From assembly GCF_005144585.1 (NCBI RefSeq), contig NZ_SSMQ01000056.1, positions 21,765-85,764 of the forward strand: a stretch of 64,000 bases of DNA, written 5' to 3'. Positions within the stretch are counted from its first letter, which is position 1; each line of letters starts with the position of its first letter. The stretch comes from Polyangium fumosum. Lineage in GTDB: Bacteria; Myxococcota_A; Polyangia; Polyangiales; Polyangiaceae. This document shows positions 45,481-54,800 of the stretch, one piece after another. A program made the position numbers and the translations under genes. Under the pieces are notes generated by a model. The model worked only from the letters and a program-made list of their open reading frames with translations, searched no databases and was not told the DNA's origin.

Positions 45481-46200
45481 TCAGAGGTGGTCGAAGCAGC
45501 TCGGGTCGCACGACACCGCCCCGGACGCGGCGCAGACGCTGAATTGCTTCAGCATCGCGTCGCTGGCAGCGTCGCACGCGTCGTAGCAGATCTGGAGCCC
45601 GCCCGGGTTGAAGCACATGAAGAAGTTGTACACGTCGCAATGATCGTAGCACTCGAGCTTCAGGTCCGGGCAATCCTGAGCGCAGCTCTGCGACGTCTCG
45701 CCGGCGTCGCATACCCCGTTGCCGCACGGGTTCGGCGGCGCGCAATCCTCCGGACAAATCCCGAACGATTCGCCGGCATCACAGACCCCGTTGCCGCACG
45801 GGTTCGGCGCGCAGTCGGCCGGGCAAGAGGAGGCGTCCTCACCCCCGGTGCACTGCTCGTCCCCGCATACACTCGCGCCGACACAGGAGCCCCCCGTGCA
45901 CACCTCGCCGCAGCCGCAGTTCACATTCGACAAGCAACCTTCGGTGCAGGTCAAGGTCGTGGGATCCGAGCAGTAGGTCCCCGGTTGACAGGCAATGGCG
46001 ATCCCCTCGGGGCCACACGAAACGAAGCCTTGTTTCATCGGATCGCAGGTCCCGCCCGCGCCGGCTCCCCCGCCCTCGCCCGCGCCTCCGCCCTCGCCCC
46101 CTTCCCCGCCCGTACCGCCGGCTCCCCCCGAACAACCACTGACGCCGAGAAGGAATCCAACGAGGAGCGAGGGCACAAGAAGACCGATCAACGACCGCAT
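45481..46200 (-). CDS. Cys-rich Gly-linker lipoprotein
   Basis: A 239-residue lipoprotein: ATG at 46200 with AGGTG upstream, signal ending GVSGCSG, and a GG-E/A linker. The mature part is very Cys-rich: CGPEGIAIACQPGTYC, NCGCGEVCTGGSC, then two repeats CGNGVCDAGESFGICPEDC and CGNGVCDAGETSQSCAQDC (NGxCDxGE motif, typical of myxobacterial surface lipoproteins and Notch/LNR-like calcium-binding repeats), ending with CYDHCDVYNFFMCFNPGG. Role unknown; probably a disulfide-rich surface protein. Its 3' side neighbours the acidic-tail gene on the same strand (162 bp apart). Confidence 0.8.
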   Translation of the reverse strand: MRSLIGLLVPSLLVGFLLGVSGCSGGAGGTGGEGGEGGGAGEGGGAGAGGTCDPMKQGFVSCGPEGIAIACQPGTYCSDPTTLTCTEGCLSNVNCGCGEVCTGGSCVGASVCGDEQCTGGEDASSCPADCAPNPCGNGVCDAGESFGICPEDCAPPNPCGNGVCDAGETSQSCAQDCPDLKLECYDHCDVYNFFMCFNPGGLQICYDACDAASDAMLKQFSVCAASGAVSCDPSCFDHL

Positions 46201-46331
46201 GGGTTTCACCTGGAATCGCGGATGGACCACGAGCGCACGCGGGCGCATACCTCGCCCACGGCCCGCACGCGGTCCCCGCTCGCCTTTCGCGCTACCTGAC
46301 GCCAGCCGCCTGCGGTTCTTGCACGGAAGGC

Positions 46332-46361
46332 AAAAAAAATTCGCCCGGCCTCAGCCGGCCG
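46332..46361 (-). terminator. Rho-independent terminator of the sigma factor gene
   Basis: On the minus strand the hairpin CGGCC-GGCTGA-GGCCG (stem plus strand 46346-46350 with 46357-46361) spans the sigma gene stop codon. After six bases it is followed by a run of eight T (46339-46332). It is the cleanest intrinsic terminator in the window. Confidence 0.7.
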
Positions 46362-47253
46362 ATCGTCCCAGCAAGCTCTCCAGGCTCACGTCCAGCGATT
46401 GGGCCAGGCCGAGCAGGCTCTCGACCTGCGAGGCGGAGAGCTTCAGGCGCGCGCTGAGCCCGCCGCGCGTGCGCTCGAGCACCTCCTCACGCGCCCGCGC
46501 AATCCAGCGGGAGATCGTCGAGGCATTCACGCGATGCATGATCGCCAGCCTGTCGAGCTTGATCCCCTCCGCGTAGTACATGCGCAGGAGGTTGCGGTCG
46601 CGGCTCGAAAGCGCCGACATCGCCTCGCGCAGGGCCTCGCGTAGCTCCTCCGCGTGGCGCTCGCGCGAGAGCCTCGACTCCGGATCGAGCGTCGGATCCA
46701 TGGCCGCGAGCAGCGCTCGCTCGTCCGCGCGCACCTCGCGCCGACCACGCCTGCGCAAGCTGATCCCCGTCCGCAGGGCAGCCACGCGGATCCACGCCGG
46801 GAGCGGCCCGAGCCCCGCGTATGTCGCGAGCTTCGGCGCTCCGCCGTCGCCCACGAGCAACCGGTGGCCGAGCACCGATCGCACCTCCTCGACGAGCTCG
46901 GACGCGGCGGCCATCCCCCGGAGCGCGGCGTGCGCCTCGACGTCGATACGCCGGCCGATCTCGCGCAACGCGGCGGCGTCGCCCGCGAGGCACGCGAAGG
47001 CGAGCAGGAGATCGGCGGCGAGCACGCTGGAGAGCGCCTCTTCGATGTCGTCCTCGCCCGCGATGCGCTCCGCGAGATGCTCGACGAACGCTGCCTCGTC
47101 CACCACAACGTCGGGGAAGGCGCGCCGCGCCTCTTCGAGCAGCGCTCGCAAGCGGAGCTCCAGCGCGTCGACGTCGCCGAGCCTCGTCGCCAGCGAGGGC
47201 GCGAGGCGCCCGCAGAAGGCGCGGGACAGAGGGGGCAGCGGATCCGGATGCAC
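46351..47253 (-). CDS. RNA polymerase sigma factor of a myxobacterial-type ECF-like group
   Basis: A ~300-residue protein. The C-terminal third is a clear sigma region 4: ALREAMSALSSRDRNLLRMYYAEGIKLDRLAIMHRVNASTISRWIARAREEVLERTR, with the HTH in RVNASTISRWI. The middle part has region 2-like ALSSVLAADLLLAFACLAG and RVAALRTGISLRRRGRR. The long N-terminal ~100-residue extension is typical of the sigma factors that myxobacteria pair with kinases. Start: GTG at 47253 (VHPDPLPPLSRAF) is preferred to ATG at 47280, which would be only five bases from the divergent kinase start. The divergent gene encodes a zinc-finger/kinase/TPR protein likely to regulate it. Confidence 0.85.
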   Translation of the reverse strand: MHPDPLPPLSRAFCGRLAPSLATRLGDVDALELRLRALLEEARRAFPDVVVDEAAFVEHLAERIAGEDDIEEALSSVLAADLLLAFACLAGDAAALREIGRRIDVEAHAALRGMAAASELVEEVRSVLGHRLLVGDGGAPKLATYAGLGPLPAWIRVAALRTGISLRRRGRREVRADERALLAAMDPTLDPESRLSRERHAEELREALREAMSALSSRDRNLLRMYYAEGIKLDRLAIMHRVNASTISRWIARAREEVLERTRGGLSARLKLSASQVESLLGLAQSLDVSLESLLGRSAG

Positions 47254-47285
47254 GCGGCCATGATACACAAAGCCCCGCAACGCCG

Positions 47286-50012
47286 ATGGAGCACCCTTCC
47301 GAGAACACCATCCTCGCGTTCGTCGAGGGGCGGCTCGTCGCGGCCGAGGCCGGCAAGCTCGACGACCACATCGACGCGTGCGAGCCCTGCCGTTTGCTGG
47401 TCATCGCGGCGGCTCGAGCGTCGCTCACGACGGGGAGCGACGCGGAGGAAGCCTCCCCTCCCCCTGCCTTCGATGACGCAGCCCCGCTGAAGCGCGGCGC
47501 ACAGCTCGACCGCTACACCCTCGCCGACGTGCTCGGCAGAGGCGGCATGGGGATCGTGTATGCTGCACACGATCCAGCGCTCGATCGCAAGGTGGCGCTC
47601 AAGGTCCTGCGCGCCGAGGTGACCGCGCGCGTCGGGGCCGACATCGCGTCGGCGAGGCTCTTGCGCGAGGCGCGCATCGCCGCGCGGCTCTCGCATCCGA
47701 ACGTGGTGACGATCTACGACGTCGACAGCCACGGTGGCCAGATCTTCATCGCCATGGAGTACGTCGACGGGCAGCCGCTCTCCGCGTGGCTCGAAGAGGG
47801 GCCACACCCCACCCGCGAGATCCTGGAGCGCTTCACGCAAGCAGGGCGAGGGCTCGTGGCAGCGCACACGGCGGGGCTCGTACACCGGGATTTCAAGCCC
47901 GCCAACGTGCTGCTCGGCAAGGACGGGCGCGCCCGCGTGAGTGATTTCGGCCTCGCCGGCTGGACCGGGGAAGACGCCTCGGGCAAGGCCACGGCCGAGG
48001 GGACGGCCACGCCGCTAACGCGGACGGGCGCGCTTCTCGGGACGCCGCTCTACATGTCCCCGGAGCAGCACCGCGGCGAAAGGGCAGGCCCGCGCGCGGA
48101 CCAGTTCAGCTTCGCGGTCGCGCTGTACGAGGCGCTGTACCGGCGCTCGGCCTTCGAGGGCAAGACGCTCGACGAGCTCGCCGCAAGCAAGGCCCGAGGG
48201 CCCGCCGAGCCGCCCAGCGGCGGGGAGGTGCCGGAGCACGTGCGGCGCGTGCTGCTGCGCGCCCTGCGCCCGCAGCAGGAAGAGCGTTTTCCCTCCATGG
48301 AGGCGCTGCTCCAGAAGCTCGAAGCCGACCCCGCGCGCACCCGCCGCCGCGCCGCGGTCGCCGTCCTCGCGGGCGTTCTCCTCACCGCCGGCCTCCTCGT
48401 CCCTGCCTGGATCGTGCGCGAGCAGCAGCGCGTCTGCCGCGGCGCGGAGGAGAAGCTCGCGGGCGTGTGGGATGATGCGCGGCGAGCCGCCGTGCGCGAC
48501 GCATTTGGCGCGTCCAAGGAGCCGTTCGCCCCGGTGGCGCTCGGGCAGGTGGAGCGCGCGCTCGACGCCCAGGCGGCGGCGTGGGTCGCCGGCCATGTCG
48601 ATGCCTGCGAGGCGACGCGGGTGCGCGGCGAGCAGGCGGAGTCGGTGCTCGCGCTGCGCATGGCCTGCCTCGATCTGCGGGCCAAGGAGCTGAAGGCGCT
48701 GGTCGATATCTTCTCCGAGGCGGACGGCGCCACGGTCGGCCGCGCCGTGCAGGCCGTGAACGCGATGACCCCGGTGCGCACCTGCGCCGACGTGGCGGCG
48801 CTCTCGGGTCCGCTGCCGCCGCCGGACGATCCGGCGCTGCGCGCGCGCATCGACCACACGCGCGGGCAACTCGCGCGCGGCAAGGCGCTGTACGACGCTG
48901 CGAAATACGCGCCCGTACGCGCGCTCGCCGACGAGGTGGTCGTGGAGGCCAAGGCGATCGCCCACCAGCCGCTGCTCGCCGACGCGCTCGACCTCTTGGG
49001 AAAGGTGCAGCAGTCCCAGGGCGCGCACGCGGAGGCCGAGGCGACGTTCCTCGCGTCGATCCGTGCGGCGGAGGCAGGCCGCCACGATTGGCGGGCCGCG
49101 AATGGGCTGACGTCGCTGGTATTCCTGGCGGGACACCCGCTCGGCCGCCCTGCGGACGCGCACCGGTGGGCGGAGCTCGCCGCGGGGGCGATCGCCCGGC
49201 TCGGCGGAGATGTGGAGTTCGAGGCGGCGCTGGCCGGGAACGAGGCGACCGTCTACGTCGAGGAGGGCAAGCTCGACCGGGCGCTCGAAGCCGCCTCGCG
49301 CGCCCATTCGCTCGAACAGCGGCTGCATGGCGACGAGCACCTCCACACCGCCAAGGTGAAGACCAACCTCGGCGCCGCGCTGGTGGCGCTCGGCCGTCAT
49401 GCCGAGGCGCGCGGCCACTACCAGAGCGCGCTCGCGACGTTCGAGGGAATGCTCGGGCCGGATCACCCCGCCTGCGCGACGGTCCTGAACAACAGCGTGG
49501 AGGTCCATGTCCGGCTGAATGATCTGCCGGCGGCGCGCGCAGCGGCCGAGCGGGCCTTGTCCATTCGCGAGCGCGCGCTCGGCCCCGAGCACCCCGCGCT
49601 GGCCACCACGCTGCTCAACCTGGCCGAGGTGAGGATGATGGAGCGCGCATTCGCCGACGCCCGACCTCGCCTCACGCGGGTGGTCGCCATTTACGAGAAG
49701 GCTTTCGGGCCCACGCACCCCAATCTCGCCGAGCCGCTGGAAAAGCTTGGCGCGCTGCACATGGCCACCGGCGAGCCGACGGCGGCGATCCCGCTGATCG
49801 AGCGGGCACTTTCGTTGCGTGCGTCGGGCGCCGAGGGGCCGTACAAGGACGCGTCGACGCGGTTTTTATTGGCGCGCGCCCTGGTTGCGGCGCGCAGCGA
49901 CCGCGCCCGCGCGAAAAAGCTCGCGGAAGAGGCCCGAGCGACCTATGCCGCCGGAGGCGAGGCCTGGGCGGCGCCGACGGCAGAAATCGTGGCGTGGCTC
50001 GCGCAGCGGTGA
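47286..50012 (+). CDS. Ser/Thr kinase with N-terminal anti-sigma-like zinc finger and C-terminal TPR
   Basis: A 908-residue membrane protein. Residues 1-45 (HPSENTILAFVEGRLVAAEAGKLDDHIDACEPCRLLV, in two parts) carry His28-x3-Cys32-x2-Cys35, the zinc-binding pattern of anti-sigma (ZAS) domains. The kinase occupies about 75-350: GRGGMG, VALKVLR, HRDFKPAN (200-207), DFGLAG (220-225), MSPEQ. One membrane helix (AVAVLAGVLLTAGLLVPAWIV) near 360-380 is followed by an extracytoplasmic or periplasmic TPR region (blocks such as ALEAASRAHSLEQRLHGDEH, KTNLGAALVALGRHAEARGHYQSAL). The divergent sigma factor gene, 32 bp away, is the obvious partner: zinc finger binds sigma, and signal through the kinase releases it. 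That link is inference; catalytic residues look intact. Confidence 0.9.
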   Translation: MEHPSENTILAFVEGRLVAAEAGKLDDHIDACEPCRLLVIAAARASLTTGSDAEEASPPPAFDDAAPLKRGAQLDRYTLADVLGRGGMGIVYAAHDPALDRKVALKVLRAEVTARVGADIASARLLREARIAARLSHPNVVTIYDVDSHGGQIFIAMEYVDGQPLSAWLEEGPHPTREILERFTQAGRGLVAAHTAGLVHRDFKPANVLLGKDGRARVSDFGLAGWTGEDASGKATAEGTATPLTRTGALLGTPLYMSPEQHRGERAGPRADQFSFAVALYEALYRRSAFEGKTLDELAASKARGPAEPPSGGEVPEHVRRVLLRALRPQQEERFPSMEALLQKLEADPARTRRRAAVAVLAGVLLTAGLLVPAWIVREQQRVCRGAEEKLAGVWDDARRAAVRDAFGASKEPFAPVALGQVERALDAQAAAWVAGHVDACEATRVRGEQAESVLALRMACLDLRAKELKALVDIFSEADGATVGRAVQAVNAMTPVRTCADVAALSGPLPPPDDPALRARIDHTRGQLARGKALYDAAKYAPVRALADEVVVEAKAIAHQPLLADALDLLGKVQQSQGAHAEAEATFLASIRAAEAGRHDWRAANGLTSLVFLAGHPLGRPADAHRWAELAAGAIARLGGDVEFEAALAGNEATVYVEEGKLDRALEAASRAHSLEQRLHGDEHLHTAKVKTNLGAALVALGRHAEARGHYQSALATFEGMLGPDHPACATVLNNSVEVHVRLNDLPAARAAAERALSIRERALGPEHPALATTLLNLAEVRMMERAFADARPRLTRVVAIYEKAFGPTHPNLAEPLEKLGALHMATGEPTAAIPLIERALSLRASGAEGPYKDASTRFLLARALVAARSDRARAKKLAEEARATYAAGGEAWAAPTAEIVAWLAQR

Positions 50013-50040
50013 AGCGAGCCGCGGCGGTCCTTCCGACGGC

Positions 50041-50916
50041 TCAACGCAGCACCGCCCGATAGAAATCGCGCGGATCCATCTGCTCGGGGAAAACCGAACA
50101 GCCGCCGTCATTGATTTCGATCACCGTATACCCACCACGTTCGAGCCGGGCCACGTCCGCCGTGAAGCAAGGGGAGCCGATGACCTCCCCCAGATAGGCG
50201 AATTGCCCCGGATCTTCCAGCGTCGACTCCACATCGTAATACGGCGCGTGCGCCACGAGCCGCCCCTCCCAGAACACGAGGCGGTGCTCGTCGGTCGCGC
50301 GGCGGCGTCCTGGCGCCCAGCCGGGCAACGTCGCGAGGTCGAGGTACGTTCGCACGACGAACCCCCGCTCGAAGCGGTCCCCGCGGAGCTCCAGGATCTT
50401 CTCGCAGACCTCGGCGAAATCGTCGTACGTCGCGCCCTCGGGCACGAAACACGCGCGGTGCCAGAGCTCCTTGACCGATTTCACGTGGTCCTTCACCACC
50501 CACGGCGGCGGCCCGAGTTCCAGGGCCACCTCCCACGCTTCCCGGATGTCTTCGCCTTCGGTCCAGCGCGTGGGCGCCGTGTGCTCACCGAGCAGCGGGA
50601 TGTAGTTTGGCATGTACATCGCTTCGGCGAAGCTCTCGGGATCCACGATGAGCTCCTCGCCGCGGTCCTGCATTGCTTCGTACAGACCGGTGTATTCGTC
50701 TTCGCTCAACATCCATCCGCGGTAGAGCCACGTCCGGGACCGGGGCTTCGGCAGCCGGCGCAATGCGCGCTCCGGTTCGCCGTTCACGACGGGGTCGAGC
50801 GGGATCGCGTACGACTCCATGCCGAGCTCCTCGGCAGCGAGCACATCGATCTCGAAGCGATCTTCGGCGAACTGGGGGACATGAGGTCTTCCGAAGAGGA
50901 GGGTGACGTCACGCAT
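50041..50916 (-). CDS. ATP-grasp family enzyme
   Basis: A 291-residue protein with GGAGG five bases before ATG at 50916. It contains ATP-grasp landmarks: PPPWVVKDHVKSVKELW (nucleotide-binding Lys/strand), RLVFWEGRLVAHAPYYD and the C-terminal ADVARLERGGYTVIEINDGG with the metal-binding Glu-x-Asn-Asp. LLFGRPHVPQFAEDRFEID opens the N-terminal domain. The family ligates a carboxylate to an amine or thiol; related ATP-grasp proteins of this size (DUF4343-type) modify peptides or unknown small substrates. Longer in-frame starts to 51075 are unlikely to be used, given the strong ribosome site here. Single gene, convergent with the kinase/TPR gene. Confidence 0.82.
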   Translation of the reverse strand: MRDVTLLFGRPHVPQFAEDRFEIDVLAAEELGMESYAIPLDPVVNGEPERALRRLPKPRSRTWLYRGWMLSEDEYTGLYEAMQDRGEELIVDPESFAEAMYMPNYIPLLGEHTAPTRWTEGEDIREAWEVALELGPPPWVVKDHVKSVKELWHRACFVPEGATYDDFAEVCEKILELRGDRFERGFVVRTYLDLATLPGWAPGRRRATDEHRLVFWEGRLVAHAPYYDVESTLEDPGQFAYLGEVIGSPCFTADVARLERGGYTVIEINDGGCSVFPEQMDPRDFYRAVLR

Positions 50917-51008
50917 GGAGTCCTCCGGGGTGGCGCCGCGCACGGCGATGGGTCGGCGCAGCGGGTCCGCCAAGGTGAGGCCATTTTCGCGGAGAACCAG
51001 TCTTGCAA

Positions 51009-51021
51009 AAATCGACGATTT
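51009..51021. promoter_or_regulatory. Possible operator between ATP-grasp and kinase genes
   Basis: Thirteen-base odd-centred palindrome AAATCGACGATTT in the 276 bp divergent interval. It is the only dyad of note in that interval. No regulator can be assigned. Confidence 0.3.
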
Positions 51022-51192
51022 GCGAGAGGATAGGCTCATCGGGGGACAAAAATCGGTCCCCGGCCCGTGCATCACGCGCCGCCGTTCGCGCCGAAATGCG
51101 CGCAGAAATCACGTTGATGATTGGCGCGCTCGGCGTGTGGGAGCACGCACGGAAGTTGCCCCACAAAGATCCGCGGTGGTAGGCTGCCCCGG

Positions 51193-52542
51193 ATGAACAT
51201 TGGGGATCGACTCGGGGGCAAGTACCGCCTCCTGCGCCAGCTTGGCGCGGGCGCCATGGGCGTGGTTTGGGAAGCCCTGCACGAGATCACCCAGCGGCGC
51301 GTGGCCATCAAGCTGCTCACCCGGCCCTCCGAGGACCTCCGGCACCGCTTGCTCCGCGAAGCGCGCATTTGCGGATCCATTACGCACCGAAACGTCATCG
51401 AGATGTACGACACCGGGGAGACACACGAGGGCGAGCCCTACCTCGTGATGCAGCTCCTCTCCGGCGAGACGCTCGCCGATCTGCTTCGTCGAAAGCGTCG
51501 ACTCGAGCAGCCCCTCGCCGCCCAGATCGGGCGCGACATCGCCCGCGCGCTCGCGGCCGCGCACGCCGTGCACGTGATTCACCGGGACCTCAAGCCCGCC
51601 AATGTGTTTCTCCATCAGGAGCCCGGAGGCGACGGGCTCGTCGTGAAGGTCCTCGATTTCGGGGTCGCCAAAAACCTCGCGGTGAACGAATCCCTCGTGA
51701 CGGCCGTCGGCGGCGCAGTCGGGTCCCCCGCGTACATGAGCCCGGAGGCCATCAAAGGGGCGCGGGATCTCGACGCCCGCACGGATGTCTGGTCGCTGGG
51801 CGTGGTGCTCTTCGAGATGCTCACCGGGACGCGACCTTTCCCCGGCGGGGGACAAGAGCTGCTCATTCGTGTCGTGACCGGCAACATTCCCCGCGTGTCG
51901 GAGATCCTGCGCCACATCCAGCCGGGGTTCGATGACGTCGTGGCCATGTGCCTCGAACGTGACCGCGCCAAACGGATTGCGTCCGCCGCAGTGGTCGAGC
52001 GCCTGCTTCAGGCCTACGTGGGACCCGAGGAAGGGTCGCGGGTGCACGTCGGTCTCGCAGAGCGCGCCCTTTCGCTTCCCGCGCCCGCCGCGGCGCCCCC
52101 GGAGGTGCCGGCGAACCTCGAAGCGACGGAGCCCTTGGCGAGACACGCTCCGGCGCCCATTCCACCGATGCTGCCGTGGACGGCGTCGCCGGCGGTGGAT
52201 ACCACGATGCCATTGGCGCCCTCGTCGGCCCCGAAGCCACCGGTCGGCAAAGCAGGGACGGCGATCCTCGCGCCGGAATCGGGGAAGCGGATCACGGGTC
52301 CCCGCGGCACCGCGCTCATGATCGACACGCGGGCCGTGCTCGCGCAGCAGGCGCTGCGTGCGACCGCTCCACCGAGTCCCCCTCCGCCGCCTTCCGTGCA
52401 GCACGTGGAGAGGCCCGTCGTACGGTCGAGCCAGGCTCCGGCGTCGCAGACCCGAAAGCGCTTGCCCCTCCTGGGCCTCGCCGTGAGCGCCCTCGTGGCC
52501 TTTGGCATCGGTGTGGGCGTGATCCTCGGTTTGGCTCGGTAG
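51193..52542 (+). CDS. Membrane Ser/Thr protein kinase A
   Basis: A 449-residue kinase. The catalytic domain spans about 10-270: glycine loop GAGAMGVVW, Lys40 in VAIKLL, HRDLKPAN (131-138), DFGVAK (156-161), SPEAIKG in place of APE, DVWSLGVVLFEMLTG. A ~150-residue Pro/Ala-rich linker follows, then a single C-terminal membrane helix (LLGLAVSALVAFGIGVGVILGLA) with almost nothing beyond it, so the sensing part may be minimal or in-membrane. It resembles the kinase at 59431 more than any other in the window (KRRLEQP..A.IGRDIARALAAAHA), indicating duplication. It is the first of four kinases around the GTPase operon; a 180 bp gap separates it from the next. Confidence 0.93.
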   Translation: MNIGDRLGGKYRLLRQLGAGAMGVVWEALHEITQRRVAIKLLTRPSEDLRHRLLREARICGSITHRNVIEMYDTGETHEGEPYLVMQLLSGETLADLLRRKRRLEQPLAAQIGRDIARALAAAHAVHVIHRDLKPANVFLHQEPGGDGLVVKVLDFGVAKNLAVNESLVTAVGGAVGSPAYMSPEAIKGARDLDARTDVWSLGVVLFEMLTGTRPFPGGGQELLIRVVTGNIPRVSEILRHIQPGFDDVVAMCLERDRAKRIASAAVVERLLQAYVGPEEGSRVHVGLAERALSLPAPAAAPPEVPANLEATEPLARHAPAPIPPMLPWTASPAVDTTMPLAPSSAPKPPVGKAGTAILAPESGKRITGPRGTALMIDTRAVLAQQALRATAPPSPPPPPSVQHVERPVVRSSQAPASQTRKRLPLLGLAVSALVAFGIGVGVILGLAR

Positions 52543-52722
52543 ATCCCTCGCAATTCCGCATCGTTCCCCGACCAGGAACATGTGTTGCGGCTGAACGCGC
52601 ACCCAGACCAATGCGGCATCGTCTTGGGAACCGCAGGCGATCTGCAAAAGTTCGTGAGCGGAGCACGGGTGCGAACAAAATTCTTGTGACACCGCTCGCT
52701 TCCATGGAATGCTCGCGGGACC

Positions 52723-54672
52723 ATGAAATCGGGCGATCTCCTCGGCGGCAAGTACCGGCTCGAACAGGCGATCGGTCAAGGCGCGATGGGAGCCGTGTGG
52801 GCGGCGTACGACCACGCGATGAACCGCAAGGTCGCGCTCAAGTTGATCCTGCCGCAGCAGAAGGAGCACCTGACGAACGACCTGCGCCAGCGCCTGCTGC
52901 GTGAAGCGCGGGCGTGCGGGAAGTTGTGGCACCGGAACATCGTCCAGATCTTCGACGTGGGCGAAACGTCGCAGGGAGAGCCCTTCCTCGTGCTCGAGCT
53001 CCTGCAGGGGCAAACCCTCGGCGACCTGCTGAAAGAGAAGCGGCGCATCGAGCCGACGCTCGCGGCGCGCATCGCGGGCGAGGTCGCGAGTGGGCTCGCG
53101 GTCGCGCATGCCGCGCAGGTCATCCATCGTGATCTCAAGCCGGCGAACATCTTCCTGCACCGCGAGCCGGGCATGCCCGAGGACACGTTCGTGTCGAAGA
53201 TCCTCGACTTCGGCGTGTGCAAAACCCTCGACTCGGTGGACAGCGTCGCGACGCAGACGGGCACCGCCGTGGGCTCGCCCGCGTACATGAGCCCCGAGCA
53301 AGTGGGCATGCGCAAGGACCTCGATCACCGCACGGACATCTGGTCGATCGGGATCGTGCTCTACGAGATGCTGACGGGAAGCCGTCCGTTCACGGGCTCG
53401 GTGCAGGACGTGATCCGTCACATCCTGATCACGCCCGTGCCGCCGCCATCGAGCAAGGTGCGCGACGTGCCCGTGGAGTTCGACGAGGTCGTGGCGCGTT
53501 GCACGGCGGCGAAGCGAGACGCGCGGTTCCCGAGCACGGACGAGCTTGCGCGCACGCTGCTCGCGATTGCGGGGATGCAGCGGCCCATGACGCGCAAGCC
53601 GACGTTCACGGGCGTGGATCAGCCGATCCCACAGACAACGGGCCCGCAGCGCAAGCCGACGTTCACGGGCGTCGAGGCAGCGCCGCCGCCGCCCATGTCG
53701 CGCCCCGAACGCGCGCCGACACTCACGCCGATGGACGTGACCGCGCCGTTGCCGAATCCCGCGCCACGCGTGGCGATGGCGTCGAGCGTGGACGACGACG
53801 ACGAGAGTGATCTCGCCGCGACGATGCCGCTCCAGGGTCGGATGCTCGTGAACATGCGGCGTGCCGCGCCGTCGGTGGCGCGTGGGGAGGACGTGTCGAC
53901 GGGGACGCAGCTCTTGCAGCCGAACCTGCCGATCGCGTCTCCAGCGCCCGCGTGGAAGGAGGAGATGCAGCAGGCGATCGCGGCGCATCGGCAGTCGTCG
54001 GTGCACCTGGATCCGCCGGTGCCGGAGCAAGCGGCGAACGGGCAGACGCAGATGATCACGCCGGAGATCCGGGCGACGCTGGCGGGCGGGCGTGTGGATC
54101 ACGCGGGGACGACGTCGGCAGCGGGCGCGCTTTCGCACGGGACGGGCGGGTATCCAGCGCCGCCGATGCCGCTGATGGGTCCGGCCGTGGCGACGGGGAG
54201 GCAGAAGCGCGGGAAGGGTGTGCTGTTCGGCGTGATGGGCGCAGGGGTGGCGGCGGCGATCGGGGTGGTCGGGTTGCTGGTGGTGAATGCGGGGAAGATC
54301 GGCGCGGGGGAGGAGGCGGCGAGCGGGAAGGAAGCGGGGCAGGAGGCGGCGAGGAGCGCGGCGGCGGGGACGGTCGGGCAGGAGTTGCCGAGGCCTCCGG
54401 TGAAGGCGGAGGTGGCGGTGCAGCCGGAGGTTCCAGCGGCGGGGAGCGTGGCGGCCGAGGTGACGACGGCTCCTGCGGCGACGACGGTTCCCGTAGCGAC
54501 GGCGGCTCCTCCGGAGATGACGGCTCCGGCGGGGGCGACGACGGCGCCGCCGGTCGCGAAGGCGCCGACGCCGACGGCCACGTACAAGGCGGCAGCCCCG
54601 AAGGCGACGGTCAACAAGCCTGCTGCGGAGCAGAAGTGCACGGGGGTTGGACTGTTCAAGAAGTGCAAGTAG
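52723..54672 (+). CDS. Membrane Ser/Thr protein kinase B
   Basis: A 649-residue kinase: GQGAMGAVW, Lys40 in VALKLI, HRDLKPAN (135-142), DFGVCK (162-167), MSPEQVG, RTDIWSIGIVLYEMLTG. After the kinase come two copies of RKPTFTGV, then a disordered linker with PAWKEEMQQAIAAHRQSS near 410-427, a motif also present in kinase C. One membrane helix lies near 498-524 (LFGVMGAGVAAAIGVVGLLVV). A ~110-residue Ala/Pro/Thr-rich tail ends in CTGVGLFKKC. The extracytoplasmic tail is likely the sensing or cell-wall-facing part. It shares RRIEP...AARIA and HRTD(I/L)WS(I/L)GI with kinase C, so the two are paralogues. It is convergent with the GTPase operon. Confidence 0.93.
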   Translation: MKSGDLLGGKYRLEQAIGQGAMGAVWAAYDHAMNRKVALKLILPQQKEHLTNDLRQRLLREARACGKLWHRNIVQIFDVGETSQGEPFLVLELLQGQTLGDLLKEKRRIEPTLAARIAGEVASGLAVAHAAQVIHRDLKPANIFLHREPGMPEDTFVSKILDFGVCKTLDSVDSVATQTGTAVGSPAYMSPEQVGMRKDLDHRTDIWSIGIVLYEMLTGSRPFTGSVQDVIRHILITPVPPPSSKVRDVPVEFDEVVARCTAAKRDARFPSTDELARTLLAIAGMQRPMTRKPTFTGVDQPIPQTTGPQRKPTFTGVEAAPPPPMSRPERAPTLTPMDVTAPLPNPAPRVAMASSVDDDDESDLAATMPLQGRMLVNMRRAAPSVARGEDVSTGTQLLQPNLPIASPAPAWKEEMQQAIAAHRQSSVHLDPPVPEQAANGQTQMITPEIRATLAGGRVDHAGTTSAAGALSHGTGGYPAPPMPLMGPAVATGRQKRGKGVLFGVMGAGVAAAIGVVGLLVVNAGKIGAGEEAASGKEAGQEAARSAAAGTVGQELPRPPVKAEVAVQPEVPAAGSVAAEVTTAPAATTVPVATAAPPEMTAPAGATTAPPVAKAPTPTATYKAAAPKATVNKPAAEQKCTGVGLFKKCK

Positions 54673-54800
54673 GGCTGAAGCGTGCTTCCAGGCGAGCTTC
54701 TTGTGAACGCGCTGAAACTGCGGAAATCAGGAATGGCCCGTGCAACAGCAACACCTGCACCGGCTTCCCGCGCCGCCGCGAGTCTCCCACCACTCTTTGA

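Noticed and set aside
51109..54138. A 1009-codon minus-strand open frame across kinases A and B
   Set aside because: Composition is HR/RR-rich and meaningless; the plus strand encodes two kinases with all catalytic motifs.
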